Assembly: GCA_008921705.1 (NCBI GenBank)
Contig: VFFE01007084.1
Location: 495,684 to 559,683 of the forward strand
Length of the DNA: 64,000 nt
From: Burhinus oedicnemus
Lineage: Eukaryota; Chordata; Aves; Charadriiformes; Burhinidae
Reading direction: 5' to 3'
This document shows positions 34,832 to 48,594 of this stretch, piece after piece. The notes beneath the pieces are model-generated. The model was not told where the DNA came from. It saw nothing but the letters and a program-made list of their open reading frames with translations, and did no database searches. The number at the start of each line of letters is the position of its first letter. Position 1 is the stretch's first letter. The position numbers and the translations under genes are program-made.

Positions 34832-37773
34832 GGGTAACACCTGAGAGAAGGCGGCTCTTCTTCATGGCACTGTAATTCTGTAGCTAGGACACAAGAGCAG
34901 AATTCCCTATTTCCACTTCTGCCTCTGACCTTCAGGCAATTCACATGCCTCTATTTCCTCTGCCACTTGATGCCAATCTTCTCTTTGAAAAAGAGGTTGT
35001 TTTTTTGGAGCATGCTTGCACTGTGCCGAGCACAGGCAAGCTATGAGTTCAGCCTGGGCCTCTGAGTGCTGCATGAATAATAATAATAGGATCACATTAA
35101 TAATTTGGAATATAGCTTCATTGCTTGAGAACTTCAGAGGTCCTTTTAGAAGACACAGAATAACATAGATTTATACAGAATAATACCTATAATACTCAAT
35201 TATAAATTGCTAACTTGATGCAGAAATTATTGAGCACAGTTCTGTGTCCTGTGATGTTAGTACAAATGATCAAAATCGGTTTATTCAGGCATTACAATCA
35301 ATGAATCAATGAATAGTAATGTGGTAGGCTTTCTTCCTTATGTTTCCAATTAAATTCAAATTGCATTAGATTTTTTTTAATATCATAAATACATTCTTTG
35401 TATATGATATTTTCAGCAATATGGCCAAGCTAATGCCTGAGGAGAAGCCTCTTTCTTTAAAAGCTCATTTTTCTCAGAGAGCTCAATTTTGCAGGTTTAA
35501 CATTAAATTAACCTGAGGTTTTGTGCTATTTTTCCTGTTTGTAAACTAATCAACATTAATCTGCATAATCATTCCCCTGAATAACGGTAATATCTAAGTT
35601 TTAATAGGGCATTGTTTAGTATACTGAGAATGTTAAACCAATTCCAGTTAGGAAGTGAAAAGGTTAAGTAATGCCACCAACTGGTGATGCAGGTAAGTCA
35701 ACGACAGTAATCTCCTCCAGACTTCTGTACTTGTATTCTGAGTCTTTGTAGAACAACATACATGTTCAGCTTCAACCTACCGTCCCTTGGAGTCTATTAA
35801 AAACATTCTGGTGAATATTTATTTCCTCTTTTCTTATTTTTTAAACTTCTGATCTAACAGAATCAGAGTTTTCCCATAACTTCTATCTGGCATAAAACTC
35901 AAATGCTTTGTGTTTTTCTGGGTATATCTATGTTTATATTGTCATTCATCATGGCAGAGATGTGTGGAAATAGCTCCATATTTCATTTTGTTATATCAGC
36001 GCAGTAGTAATGGGAACATCTTTGACTCAATTCCATACTTTAATGGAATTGTGGTTACCCTCTATCTCGAGGTTTCAAAACTCACTTCATGTTCACAATA
36101 ACTCCCAGGCTTGATGATGCCAGCCACTTTTTATTGCTCTATTCAGAATAAAATATAACTACAAATGCTATGCTTTTAATGCTGTGCATATCACCTGTAG
36201 TCTGGTAATTTGGGCACTGTGGTTCTTTGTCATCTTTATACATTTGAGATGCTCCTGTGTTGAAACACCAAGGGAAATTTGTATTTTTAAGGCAAGTAAT
36301 TTACTTAGAAGTATATGAATTGCATATTGGGATTTAATAGTAATTTAGAAAGTAGCAGAGTAATAAGATTAAAATAGGAGCGCATGTGAAATATCAGACT
36401 AGAAAAGAAATTATCCGGAGTTAAAAATAGAAGTTATTTTTTATGGTGTGAGGCAAGAAGACAAAAAAGCTGCTAAATTGACTACAGTTAGAAACTGGTA
36501 AATGCTCTTGAAAACTGTGTGGAAATGCTGTGAGCATGCAGTAAATTTTAAAAGCTGTAAAGCTGTTTTTTGGTCCTGTGCTTTGAAAGGATACCAGTAA
36601 CCTGAAAAGGATGAGTTATTTGGTTTTATCATACTGCATTAATATTTCTTGGAATAAACATGATGTTGCGTATCTATCTATCTGCAACTCTGCTGAGTCC
36701 CTTTATTGCAGAGATTTTATTCTTCTGTGGGGAAGACAGCAGACACCTCTAGGGAAACACTTTAGGAACTTATCAGTGATTACCTATGCAACCAGCAGGA
36801 AAGCTTGTAAAATAGAAAAGTAGTGTAAAATTCCTTGAGCAGAAGAGATCCACTTGCTGTAAAGGTCTTGCTCCTGGGTCTTCTGAAATACTCAACAAAT
36901 TACAAGTGGTGTTGGTGTCACCTGGCACTTGATCATCCCATCTATTTTTCATCAAGCTTTAAATGGACATCTCTTAGTGTAGAGAGGCTCCTAAATTAGC
37001 TGAAACCTAATCAGAAATCCATCTGGTACAAACTCACAATAAGTTGCTAGGTGTGATTCATAAAAATCACATTATGTGTTTCTGCAGGGCATTATTAGTA
37101 CTTTCCTTGCACGCTTTCAGAAATGAAACATAGCTCATTCTTATTCCAAAGCACTGGGCCAGCCCCATTATGCAAATAGCGATGCTGCTTTAGACGACCC
37201 AGGAAAATGCATACGTTCACCAGCTGAGAATGTTCTATCACCTGGCTGCACACTGAGGAAGGGAAATGGGAAAAAAAACCCACAAACCCCAGCCCTTTAT
37301 AATGGAGATGGACAATGTCTTACTGCGTCAGTTGGAACCAGACATATCACCATTATCTGATCATCAAAAGACTTGTCAGGGAAGTAATTTACTTTACTAG
37401 GAAAAAGAATCTTAAAATGTTAATGCCTAGAATAACCGTAAGCATGTTTAGCATTCAGATCAAAATGCTTTTGTGAATAATTTTTCAAGTAAAATCTTGG
37501 CCTCTTGGAAGCCAATGATAACATTACCTTTAACTTGAATTGGGCCAGAATTTAAAGCAAAGAGTTTTAATGGTCCTGTTGGACAATATTAAAAAAAAAG
37601 AAAAAAATCAGTGAAAAGTTAATAAATATTAAGTTGCCTTCTGATATGCTGAAGATATTTTTCTGTGGATTTTCAAGTTCACTTGATTCATAATGCCAGT
37701 GGAACCACAAGATGATATTTCTCTTTTCTGTTACTGTAGTATTGCTACTATTATATTACTACTATTATAATGC
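34832..37773. other. Non-coding AT-rich DNA
   Basis: Nothing is recognised beyond short words such as AATCAATG repeated in tandem near 35300 and a TATC run near 36670. Confidence 0.55.
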
Positions 37774-37789
37774 TATTGCTATAGCAATA
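37774..37789. repeat. Perfect 16-bp palindrome in a triplet-like AT tract
   Basis: TATTGCTATAGCAATA reads the same on both strands. It sits in an AT tract with ACT/ATT triplet-like repeats at 37741-37790. No function is evident; slippage plus chance is possible. Confidence 0.75.
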
Positions 37790-40340
37790 ATAAGTTATTT
37801 TAACAGAAATGAGCTCTACATATTAATATTTAATTAATATTTATTCTTAAAACTTTTCCTGAACATTCACACTACTTCTAAACATCAACATGTGGAAAAT
37901 TCCAGAGATATAACAAAACATTGATCTATTTAACCTTTTGGACCTTAAAGATTCATTCAAAGAAATACAGTAACTATCTACATAGTGATGAGGAAAGCAG
38001 TCGAAAGAATAAGCCTAAGACTAAGACTAAAGAATTCGGGATAAATCTCCACTTTTCTGCCACACAGTTAAAAAGAGAAAAAGCAGGAAAGGGGAGTAAA
38101 CATGTCAGAAATCCAGATTATATACTTAGTGTGTAGCCTTTTCTGTCTGAATCCTTAATCAGTACTAGTAAGCATAACATAAAGAAAACACAATTTTCAT
38201 CACACGTTGAGATCTTAGGTTTATTTATTACGGAATAATGTTGAACACAATCTATTAAATTGTATATTTCTTAATGTATATACGCTTGGTGTGAATCATG
38301 GAGAAACGATGTTCACATGCAGAACAGCTGACAGGAAGCATCAACAAACTCCTTTCCTCCTCCATACCTGAATTTTCTTGCCTTTTGCTGTTGCTGTTTT
38401 TCATAAACATTTTCAGCTAACAAACTGCAATTACAGTTTGTGAAGAATTATTTTTTATGCAGCTGGAAAGGAAAAACATAGTGTTCTTTCTTCAAACAAA
38501 TGCTACTGATTCAGACTGCAGTTGAAAGCACTAAAAATGATGACTTCGCTTGGATTAGTACAATGAGACCTGCTGGTTTAAGGAAGAGCAGCTCTCTCAG
38601 GCAGAACACCTTCCCTTCAGGCAAAGTGGTCCCATATACCAGTAATGGGTGAGACGATCCCCCTCTCCACCCGTTATTTTTCATTATCACCTTTATTTAC
38701 CCTTCCAACCGTGTTTTAAATCCTTTAATTAATATTAAAATATATTGAGATGCAGGGAACTCTAGGCAGGTTGAACAGCACAGGAAGCAGCTTGAAGCTT
38801 TAAAGCTCGTCACACTGTATCTTTCATCAGACTTTACTTGCTCCAGAGCCGTTCCTGTGCTTTGGTGCAAGTAGCCTTATGGCTGCCAAGATAGCTGCTC
38901 TAATTTGTGCTGAATGTAAATGGACATAAGGGCTGAGAGGGCCATGGGATCAGTCCAGCATGGAGAATGACTCAGCTGCCCAAACCCTTTTTCTTCTACT
39001 CTCATTCATATGATCTTTCTAAGCAAAGAGCAGGAGGAGGTTCAAGTACTTCCATTAAAGTCCTGTGACACTGGAGATACATCCTTCACTGCTTTGGTGG
39101 CTTTAGGCAGCACAGTGAGTTGCAAACCCTGTAAAAATCATGAATAAATAATCTCTTCTCATCTTTCCTCTAGTTGGAAAAGGGAGCTTATGGAAGCTTA
39201 TGGAATGGCTTTTATATTTAACAATACATTTGGAGAAGCTTCATTTGCCTTCTGGCTTGTATGTCATGCTTTGAAGCTTTTTGTGGCAAAGCTTTTTAAA
39301 AAGAAAAGCTGAGATATTCAATAGTGTTCATGTCCGAAGGAGCTGAAGAGGTGACCAAGCTGTAAGAAGTTTATAGCTAGAAGGCAGAAACTGCTGAGAA
39401 TTTCCACGTGCTCTATCTCATCATTTTATGTAGCTAATTTTGTATCTCCAGTATGCCAGATCACCCAATAAGCCTCATGTGACATTTCTAATATCTTAGC
39501 CAGAGTACGTTAGTGGGGACTTTTAGTTTGTTGCTTTTACGCTGGGTCTGCAGGGCATCTTGCACACTTAGATCATTCTTTTTGGTGTGTAAAGCCTTTC
39601 TTCAGCTTATTTGGCTGCATTACCGATTCTTTAAGGCTTATGTGTTATTGTTTGTCCATAATTACATTAATGTGCAAGTGTTATTTTCATTTTATTGTCA
39701 TTGTCACATGGCTTCTCAAAATTAAAATCAAGAATCCAGTAGAGAAGTGTTCAGTTGTGCTACAGTCACTGCTGGTTTAGTAAGAAGAGAAAAATAAGTT
39801 GTTTTGCTCCTTTAAATTTGAATTTTCTTATGATGTAGAAGACTGATTAACAGACTCAAAAGTTTAACAGGACTTTTATAAGTGACTGCCCTGAGTGTTC
39901 ATGTATGACTTTCTGAGACAGGTAAGAATCAGTTGTCAACATCGTTTACGCTGTCTTAAAAATTCCCAGTTCCACCTGTTGAGGGTGCCAAAGGGTATCG
40001 CCTATGAACTCACTGTTCCTCCGAGGATGGAGATGTCTGGGTTTGAACCAGCCCAGATGGAGCAAATGAAGACTTGGCTTAGAATTGCAGTGGAAATCAG
40101 CTTACTGTAGGTGTTTCTTAGGGACTGCCTAGGAACAGGAGGTGATTTTTAAGGGCTGGTTCTATAACATTGGGCCAGGCCTCTGCCAGGAGAGGCTGTT
40201 CCTGAGGGGCCTCTTCTACTCCCGTGATCTACTTAATTTGCTGAGGATGGGGATTAGGTGGTATAAAACTAAGACCTGTACGTCATTTAAGGATTCAGCC
40301 ACCTTGTGTGAATCTTCTATAGCTTCAGTTGGCAATTAAG
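37790..40340. other. Non-coding AT-rich DNA with small repeats
   Basis: CAAACTG at 38421-38427 and CAGTTTG at 38434-38440 form an inverted repeat around CAATTA. AGCTTATGGA is perfectly duplicated in tandem at 39185-39204. The stretch 39890-40330 is less AT-rich and has a GGTATAAAAC word near 40259 but no gene. Confidence 0.5.
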
Positions 40341-40381
40341 TGGGTTTTGTTTTTTGGTTTTGTTTTGGTTTTTTTTTTTTT
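40341..40381 (+). repeat. G/T-only low-complexity run
   Basis: Forty-one consecutive bases are G or T, ending in a T-run. Composition is the same kind as at 32221, 43152, 45687 and 52439, always with G and T on the plus strand. Confidence 0.8.
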
Positions 40382-43300
40382 CCTTCTTTTTCACATGTTC
40401 AGCAGCACAAAGGCTTTTGGTCCAGCTAGTGTGTACTTCATGGATTCCCAGGGATGTACATTCATTTACACCATGTAGGATAACACATTTTCTTTTATTT
40501 TTTTAAAGGTCTCCTGACTTCACACAGTGCTAAGCTACTGCATAAGTTACTGGATCCTCTCAGCTCCTCACATGCTTGTCAGTTTGAAGAATCAGGTCCC
40601 ACTCAAGCTGTGCAGGTGCATTAGCACCATGGAAACCCAGACTCTTTCTTCCCAAGGGGGCGGGCGCGAGGAGAGGACAGAGTCACAGCTTACAAACAAA
40701 CCAACAACTTCCAACAGAATTCAGAGCTGCAGACAGAAAGGCTGGGGACTTTTCTGCATTTCCATATCTGTGCAAAGCCATCACACAATGTTTCTTGTGG
40801 GGGAAGTGTAACTGCTAGATTAAAAAGAATTGAATTAATATTCCCCCCCCCCAAATTAATAATAATTAATAGCATTGCTAAAATGTTTGATTGGACGTTA
40901 TTTTAACTCAGTTGCTTCTCTTCCTTGTGCAATTATGATTGCTGATTTCCCTCACATTCCTCCCCCTGCCTTCCGAATGTCTTATTTCATATGAGCCAGT
41001 CAGCGGGGAAGCAGGTCTACCATGCATACCATGCATACATATTTTTTAATAGCAACACTTCTGGCAAAAGCTAAATGTCGAGATGTGCTGCAGTTGTATA
41101 GACAGTTGTGTGACATTCTCACTGCTAGCAAATACATTGATAATTAATTCAGCTTTAAAGAGTTTGAGTCAGACTTTCAACTCATGAAAATCAATGCATT
41201 TCTACCACAAATGAAGGAGCTACAGCTATTTACCTCCTTTGCAGGCCCTAGACCTCTGTAATAAATTTGACATTTACATTTTAAGCATCATAAATCCACA
41301 AAAGTGTCCTTAACTTTGCCAGAATGTTTCAGTATCATGTCGGGGTCACAGTACTCATGCCCTAAATCAGGAAAACAATTAACCACTAGACTTTTTGAGG
41401 TCATCCATGAGCAGGAAAGTAATTAGGTCTAGATCCTCACAGATAAAATATTAGCTGCCAAAATGCAGAGATGGAATTTTCAAATAATGCTTAATAAGGT
41501 AAGATGCCTAACTTATATTGATTCCTTTGAAAATCTGACCTTTACGGCTTAATTTTAAGCTTCCCCATTATGATTTGAGAGTGTGTGAAAACTTGAGTAT
41601 GCGCTTGAATGCGTTTCCTGTAGGAAGATTCTTCCATAGACAAAATCTGAAATATAGTCATCTTAGGCCAAGAGATGGCAAAGACAGTGATCATTCTGAA
41701 TCAAGAGGGATGTTATTGGTGTGTTTTGTGCAGCAGCAGGCTGAACAATGCCCTTTTCCAATTGAGATTAGTTCAGGGGGAACAGCTTTCGAATGAGTTA
41801 TTTCAAACACATACACGTGTCATTCCAAAAGAAAAATATCTACCCCTGGCTGTGGTCTGTGAAGCAAGATGGATTGCTAGTCCCTCGATAAAGCTCTGAG
41901 CTTCTGTTTAAGTCAGTTTCTTTCTTCTTTGCTATGCTTATCTTCTTCTGCTCTTATGCCCTGTGGCCCCCCGCAGTGGAGCTACTAAATATCCATGATG
42001 AGGTAAAGAAAGGAGGAATGTGGAAAGCCAGAGTATAAGTTCTCAGAAACTCAGGATAAATTAACTTGGCTATGTAGAAAGGAGGAAATTCAATGTTAAA
42101 TGAACTGTTATCTTGGATTATTGTGGCCTAGGATAAATTGAAATTGCTACATTTGTCTTTAAATTGACCAGCATAGGGCAAAAGACGGGTTTTTGCTAGA
42201 ATAAGAGTTTTGACCTTAAATGTCCACCATGCTCCTCTGAGTTCACCCTGGAGATCGAGAGTTCATTTCTTTTTCGCACTGCGTGTTTTCCAGTTCTCAT
42301 TTTAGAAAACCCACCCAGGAATAATAATATATGACTGTGCAAACACAAAGGAAAAGTTTCCTTGGTGGTAGGAATATGAATGAGACACACTGTTTTGCGT
42401 GTACTACCTATTATGCATACAAATATATCTCCTGGAAATTTCTAGTCTCTCTGCAAGGCATTTTGTAATTTTAAAAGGTTGTTTTTAACATACACAAGTT
42501 TGATCTCTGACTTTACCTTTTTGATCCTCTTTCACTAGTTCTTCTTGCAGCCAGCTGAACGTATCTGAATGTAGGTATACGGAATCAGCCATTTAGAGCT
42601 TGTGTCATGTATATCCTACTTGATGACCAACAAAAGGATTTTCGTTTGGGAATTTCGCTATGCAATTGGGCCATCATGGGGAAAAAGTCAGCTACAGCCC
42701 ATAGAAAATGAGCTTCCTTGGCTAGGAAAACTCATGGCAGAAGAGTTGAAGTAAGCAGCTGGGGTTAAGGCTGGCTTTCAAAACTGATTTCCAAGGTGAA
42801 GTATGAAGATGAACGATCCCTCAAGCTGCAGACCTCTGTAAGCAGCAGTCTGCCTTCCATGGCATGACACAGAGCAAGTCTGAAGGCTGAGAATAAATGG
42901 CCACCTGAAAGGACTGAGGAAAACACCAAAAGCTCTGAGACTGTTAAGGTCGCTGGAGGGAACCTGACACTGTTTTTGCATAAATGTTTTACTGTCTTTG
43001 GGAATTTGGGCAGTTTAACATTAAACTCTCAATCTGGGATTTATGGTCAGTAAGGCCACTGTTTCTGAGGAAGTATGTAAGACAGAGGTACTGTGTTCAT
43101 CACTTTCAGGAAAGGAAAAGAAAAAGAAATTAAAGAAATTGAAGGGTTTGAGGGTTTTTTGTTTGGTTGGTTTGGGGATTTTTTTAGCAAAACAAAGCAT
43201 AAGAGATTCCAGTTCTACCTACCTATCTAGATCCAGTTCAAGGATTCATCCCATTCAAGTAAAGACCTCATAGTAATAAATTATAATTTTATAATAAACC

Positions 43301-46300
43301 AAAGGCAGCTGAAGAATAAAAAAAAGATAAATGCAATTTACTAGATTAACCTCAGTCTTATGCAATAGATGAATTTCCTCTCATTCCTTTCTCTGGAGGG
43401 ATGCAGATAGTCTATACTTGCACATCGTCTCTGTTATATTTAACAAAGAAAAATCTGTTTATTCCTGGATGTTGGCAGTTTACCTTGAACATCTGTAAAG
43501 CAACATGCTATTAAGTTTCTAAAAAGGTGTATGAGAGAGTTAGCTTCTAAATCCTGCCAAATGAGGGTTGAAATTTGTTCAAGTTGATCCTTTAAACTAC
43601 AAACAAGATAGGATCCATACAGTGCACAGTTTGTTTTTGTATTTGATTAGTTTTTTACATTTGTGGAAAGCATGGAGCTTTGTACTTTTTGCAAGCCTGC
43701 TGAGAAAGTGATTAAGACAATACAGATTTTACAAGTGCAATACTGAAGGTGCTAAAACATCTTGGAAGTACATTTGCATTATATTATTCACATTTCTGCT
43801 CTGCCTGCAAAGAGTGCAAAAGTGCAAAACTTACCATGGAAATATGAAACAACAAAAAAAATGCCATTGATGTTAAGACTAGTTCTGCTTTGTAAAGCTT
43901 AGATAGAATTATTTTGACATGACTTTAAGAAGTTTTGAATGGTATGAATTTTCTGTCCAATACAGTATACCTCAATCTTTTTTATGGAGTGAAAGATTTG
44001 TATTTTGCTAGCTGAACTTGTTCCTTGGAAAAGAAACTCAATTCATTGGTTTGACTGGCCCTTGCATATATTTGTAATGTTCCCCCAGCATCTCAGATTA
44101 CTTTGTGAAAGACCCTTCCATGTGTTGCACATTCTTATTAACTGTATTGTCACTGTGAAATGCGAGGAGAAACTCCATATTAAAAAATGCCTTTCAAAAG
44201 AATGTAGAGTGAAGGAGAAAGGAATTAGAAAATAAAGTGGGCTCTGGTACCTTTACTGCTTATAGTGGAACACGTATACATGGTGGTTTTGATGGAATTC
44301 TAATGCAGATTTATTACTGGAATCTGCAGCTTGCTGTAAAATGCAGTCAAAAGAACAAATAAAGAGCAATGCGTAGGAAGTAAAGATGTCAGATAGTAAA
44401 ATGTCTCTTTCTAAAAGCCTGCCTTTTTCACAAACCTTTTCATGAACTTTTTATGAAGTTTCTAGAGTAGACCAAAATAATTAGGGAAAAATGACCTTGA
44501 GGTTTATGCTGTGTTCAGAACAGTGACTTGTCCAATCACTGTAGGAAAGGGTGGCAGATTGTGATTGATGTTTTCAGAAGAACTACAAAGTGAAGTGTAT
44601 GAATGGTACCTTAGCTTTCTAACCATGTATGACAAATGCGGGCACTGTGAGAAGCTCTTTATCCCCAGATGCTCTGAAAGCACACAGCAAATTTCATATG
44701 GATGAGCCTATGAGAAGACTATCTAAAGAGCTAATCTAAAATCTCATTTTCAGAGTTGATTCTGGTGTTTCAGAAGAGAACATATCCCTGAATATAGATC
44801 TTATATCAGGAGGATTAGGACGTCAGTGATTAATATGAATTTCATTTTTAGACACGTCGTGGGATTTCTATGGCATATATAAAACACTGAACTTGTTGAA
44901 TAGCATGTCCCTTTTCAATTACAGTTTTAATGAAGAAATGACTTTTACAAGAAAAACCTCTCATGAGCTTAATATTATAAAAAGCTTCTTCTTCCCACCC
45001 CCCCATCCTGTAAATCACTTGCATTTGGTTGTTCTCGATGAAACAATAACATTTTCATTATCTTGCCAGGCTGCACCATATTTTATAATGAGGTAAACCA
45101 ACTCTTGTCTCCTCTATCTTTATTTTCCCCACTGTAGCTCCACTAGCATCTAGGGAAAGGGAATTGTTTGAGAGAAGTCTAGTGACAGGCTTTAGAAACA
45201 AAACCACTGGTAGTTAGTTACCTAACTCCCATTCAGGCTCAAAAGGATTTGAGTATCCTGTCAGCCTTTTAAATGACATTTAAGGAGAGGATTGTGTATA
45301 TGACAGTCCACCCCTAAGCTTTCAGAGTGAAGCTGGGGCTGGTGAAAGGTTGCTACAGTGCTAAGCTTGATGATCTCTCGAACGGCAAGAAGACAGACGT
45401 AGAGCACCAGTCCGCTTGCCAGCATCACCACCAAACCCCTTGATTTTCTTCCGGAGATATGCTATGACACTTCAGCCCCATCAACTTAAAATTGTTCCCT
45501 GTTTTCTGGGGCTTTTGGTTGAAACTTTTCAGAGCAGTACTAATTTGTGCATGCTCTTTATGCAGGCTGCAGGTACTCCTCAAAGGAAAGAGAGGGGAAC
45601 CTCCAGCCAAGTTCATGCGTGTCTCCAAATAACTTTAAGAAATAAAATGTTTCATCCCACTTATGGTAACCCCAATTTCTGCCACATGGTTTGTTTGGTT
45701 TTTGTTTGTGTTTTTTTTGTTTGGTTTTTTTTTGAGTGGCGTTTCTCAAGATCATTGGGCCTGTATTTCATTCACACCTATGAAACTGGAAGCCTGACTT
45801 CTAAGTTAGTCTGGAAATCGTTTGACTGAGAAAGGCATTACTAAACATATTATGCAATTCCCTCACTTCTTACCTTCATGTGTGCAGTGTGTAAACTGAT
45901 GTGAAGTGCAAAACATAAATTCCCATTCTGTTGTTTTTCATTCATTGTAATTCCATATATAAATGTTCTTCATTTCTTGAGCCCCCCTTTTCTTAGCCCA
46001 TCTGCCCTTGAATGCTCCATTTTTTCACTTAACATGTAAGTGAAGATGCAGGGTGTTTCCAGCTATGGGAAACCTTATCACAAGGAAAGGTCATCAATTT
46101 TCTCCCTGAGGAATTCTTCACTGAATTCTGTAAATACAGCAACGTGAATGTTTGTGATCAATAGATTAAATATTTTAAGCTTTATTTCACTGCCTGAAAT
46201 TTTGAACACTCATCTTCCTTCAAAATCAGAATGAATATATTTGAGTGAAAAATCCCTCTCCGTGAAATATTAATGGCAAGGATGTAGTACACAGTTATGA

Positions 46301-46878
46301 AAGTGATAAAGGCCAGGTTCCTGTGGTCAAGAAGGCATTGAAACTTACAGTCATCATTTCATAAATGGTGCTGGTGTTTGAATGTCAGTCACCAGGGAGT
46401 TATAATTCACATCTCTTTTCAATACGTTTTGCTCTGTTCACAATGTAAGAAACCAATGAAACTGCAGGACTACTTTTCCACATAATGCACTGCAATTGCC
46501 TTTGAAAATACATGCACAAAGTGCACACGAATGGTCTTTTATTTTACAGTTGTAGCTCAGATTTGAATGCAGAATGGATACCTCATATACAGAAATTCTT
46601 AGAAAATAATCTAAGCAAGTCCCTGGTCTTCTTTTTAGATATCAGTAGTAATTTCATTTTTATGTGATAAATAAATAAATAAAATACAAGAAATCATGCT
46701 TTGTTCAAAATGACCACTTCTACATTTTGACTATATAAGAGTTTCTCTATACAGAGAATTTTTCCATCTTCCCTGGAACAGGAGAGCTATTTAGATATAT
46801 ATTTTTCTATGTAGGTAAAGAATGTGTTTTCTTCCAGAACAGTTATGAAGGTGTGTTTTCATTCAACACTGCAGGCAT
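40382..46878. other. Non-coding AT-rich DNA
   Basis: No gene is supported. A ten-base C-run lies at 40843-40852 between AT-rich words, ACCATGCAT is repeated in tandem at 41019-41036, G/T-only runs occur at 43152-43177 and 45687-45734, and an AAAT tetranucleotide run is near 46668-46684. The 137-codon plus frame at 45416-45829 is interrupted in character by the G/T run and has no motif. Confidence 0.5.
45687..45734 (+). repeat. G/T-only low-complexity run
   Basis: Forty-eight consecutive bases contain only G and T, largely GTTT and GGTTT words. It lies inside an otherwise featureless region and creates a spurious Phe/Val-rich translation. Confidence 0.8.
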
Positions 46879-46884
46879 GTTTTT

Positions 46885-47040
46885 CTTCCGGACTCCATCG
46901 CCCGGAGTCTGCTCTGATCTCTTCCCACGGCTGCCCCCAGTTCACTGTGGGGACCGTAAAAACCCACTGCAGGACTGCAGTGACTTCTGTAGGCTCGAGA
47001 TGACTGACCCGTAAACCTCTGCCGGTGCTCTCTTGTTCAG
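46885..47040. other. Small CpG cluster with two inverted repeats
   Basis: About 155 bp stand out with several CpG (in CCGG, TCGCCCGG, ACGG, ACCG, CTCGAG and CCGG words) in otherwise CpG-poor DNA. GACTCC and GGAGTC form a stem around 46893-46911, and CACTGCAG (46965-46972) with CTGCAGTG (46975-46982) forms an eight-base stem with a 2-nt loop. No tRNA or known RNA fold is recognised. It may be a repeat fragment or a conserved regulatory core. Confidence 0.35.
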
Positions 47041-48594
47041 GCTCTGGTACTCATTTTTATTGGGCTCAGAATGGATTAAGAATGGATTATGGGCTCACAA
47101 TAAATTATGGAGTTAAAACAGCAAATGGCTCTTTAACATAACTTCAGTACCACATATCACATGGTATTACTGAAACTTAACACAGTTTGCTCAGCTCATT
47201 CATGAGATGAAAAATACTTTTATAAAGAGCATTTTCTGTGGTCACTGTATCTCTCGACTGTGTATGCAAACCGTGCCAAAAGCTTTTTATTTTCTTCTTT
47301 CTTCCTTCTTAAATATTATCCAAAGCTTTGAGTGCTTCTGGGGCTGACATGTGGAGAAACATCACTGTATGCACTTCAGGTGTTTTTTCAGCAGTCTCTG
47401 TGGTGCTGAGAAAAAATTCCATGCTGCTTTAATGGATGACATTTCTCTGTAAGGTTTCCTTGAAAATAACCTGTAGAAAATAATTGCTCCATCTTCGGTC
47501 TGATACAACTTCTGACAATGTGTAAATGTTCGGAAAGCAATTAGTAGTTAAGTTTGGCAGGAGGGAAGGGAATAGAGCTCTCTGTTGACTACATAAACAG
47601 AGAAAGTCAACTGTTTGAGTTTGCTAAAGCTTATGGAAGCATCTAGACTCACAATAGACATGCTTAGAGTTGTATTAGATGTTAACACAGACATTCATTG
47701 TTATTCCTTCTTGTAGGAGCATTAAATCAGCCCTGCAAATTGTCAGAAAAATTTATTGACCCTAGCCTGAAGACTCAGGATGGATGGCTTTGACTATGAA
47801 AATATATTTCATATCAACATTTAATATGATATTATCATTTTAATATCTTTCTATTCATTGAGTTCTTGAAAAAACCTTTTAATTATAACCCATCCATCCA
47901 AGGCTGTAATGGTGAAAAAAAAAGTCAAATAAAAAGAATCTTGAGAATATATTTGTTAAAATAACATGGTTTTAATATGATTGTTTTAAAATCAGTCTTA
48001 CGACATAATGTGATTTGCTTCTTCAAATTTTGCCACTTAGGGTTGTCAACACCATACACTCTATCTACTTTACATTCTGACCTGACTGCAAATTAAGTGT
48101 TTCTTCCTTACACCCTTAATAATTATACATATATACAAATATATATACACACTTTTTTTTAAGCAATTTGCTTTGAAAAAGGTGCTTGCTGGCATATCTT
48201 AAGGGCCATCCTGAATCAACACTGATAAAAATATAAACTGTGTAATACTAAAATACAAATTTTAATCTGGATTTGATGGCTAATGTGTTAAATGGAAGCT
48301 ACTGTCATATCAGAAATAGTGTAATAAGTGAGGTGCTTAGAAATAACGCAGATGAAAAGACTTTCTGTAAAGAACAACAGCTAGAGTAGTGTTGTTGAAG
48401 ATTTTAAAATGGACAACTGTCAGCAAGAAATCCTGGAGTCCTGCTGGGTTTCTTGGGATTCTTTAATTAAAGACAGAAATTCTTTAAACTCTGTAATAAG
48501 ATTTGAACCACATATTTGCTGGATGTGTTTGTGAAGCAGCATAATTACGCCCTCAGTTTGGACAGCCATCAGTTCCCACACACAACCCTACAAT
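47041..48594. other. Non-coding AT-rich DNA
   Basis: No gene is recognised. An AT/ACAT-type run lies at 48121-48152. On the minus strand, stop codons interrupt otherwise protein-like text from 48594 towards 48400, so the pseudogene-like tract beyond may extend into this part. Confidence 0.45.

Noticed and set aside
45416..45829. 137-codon plus-strand frame
   Set aside because: Runs through a G/T-only low-complexity tract, has no motif, and its length is within chance for a 64-kb window.
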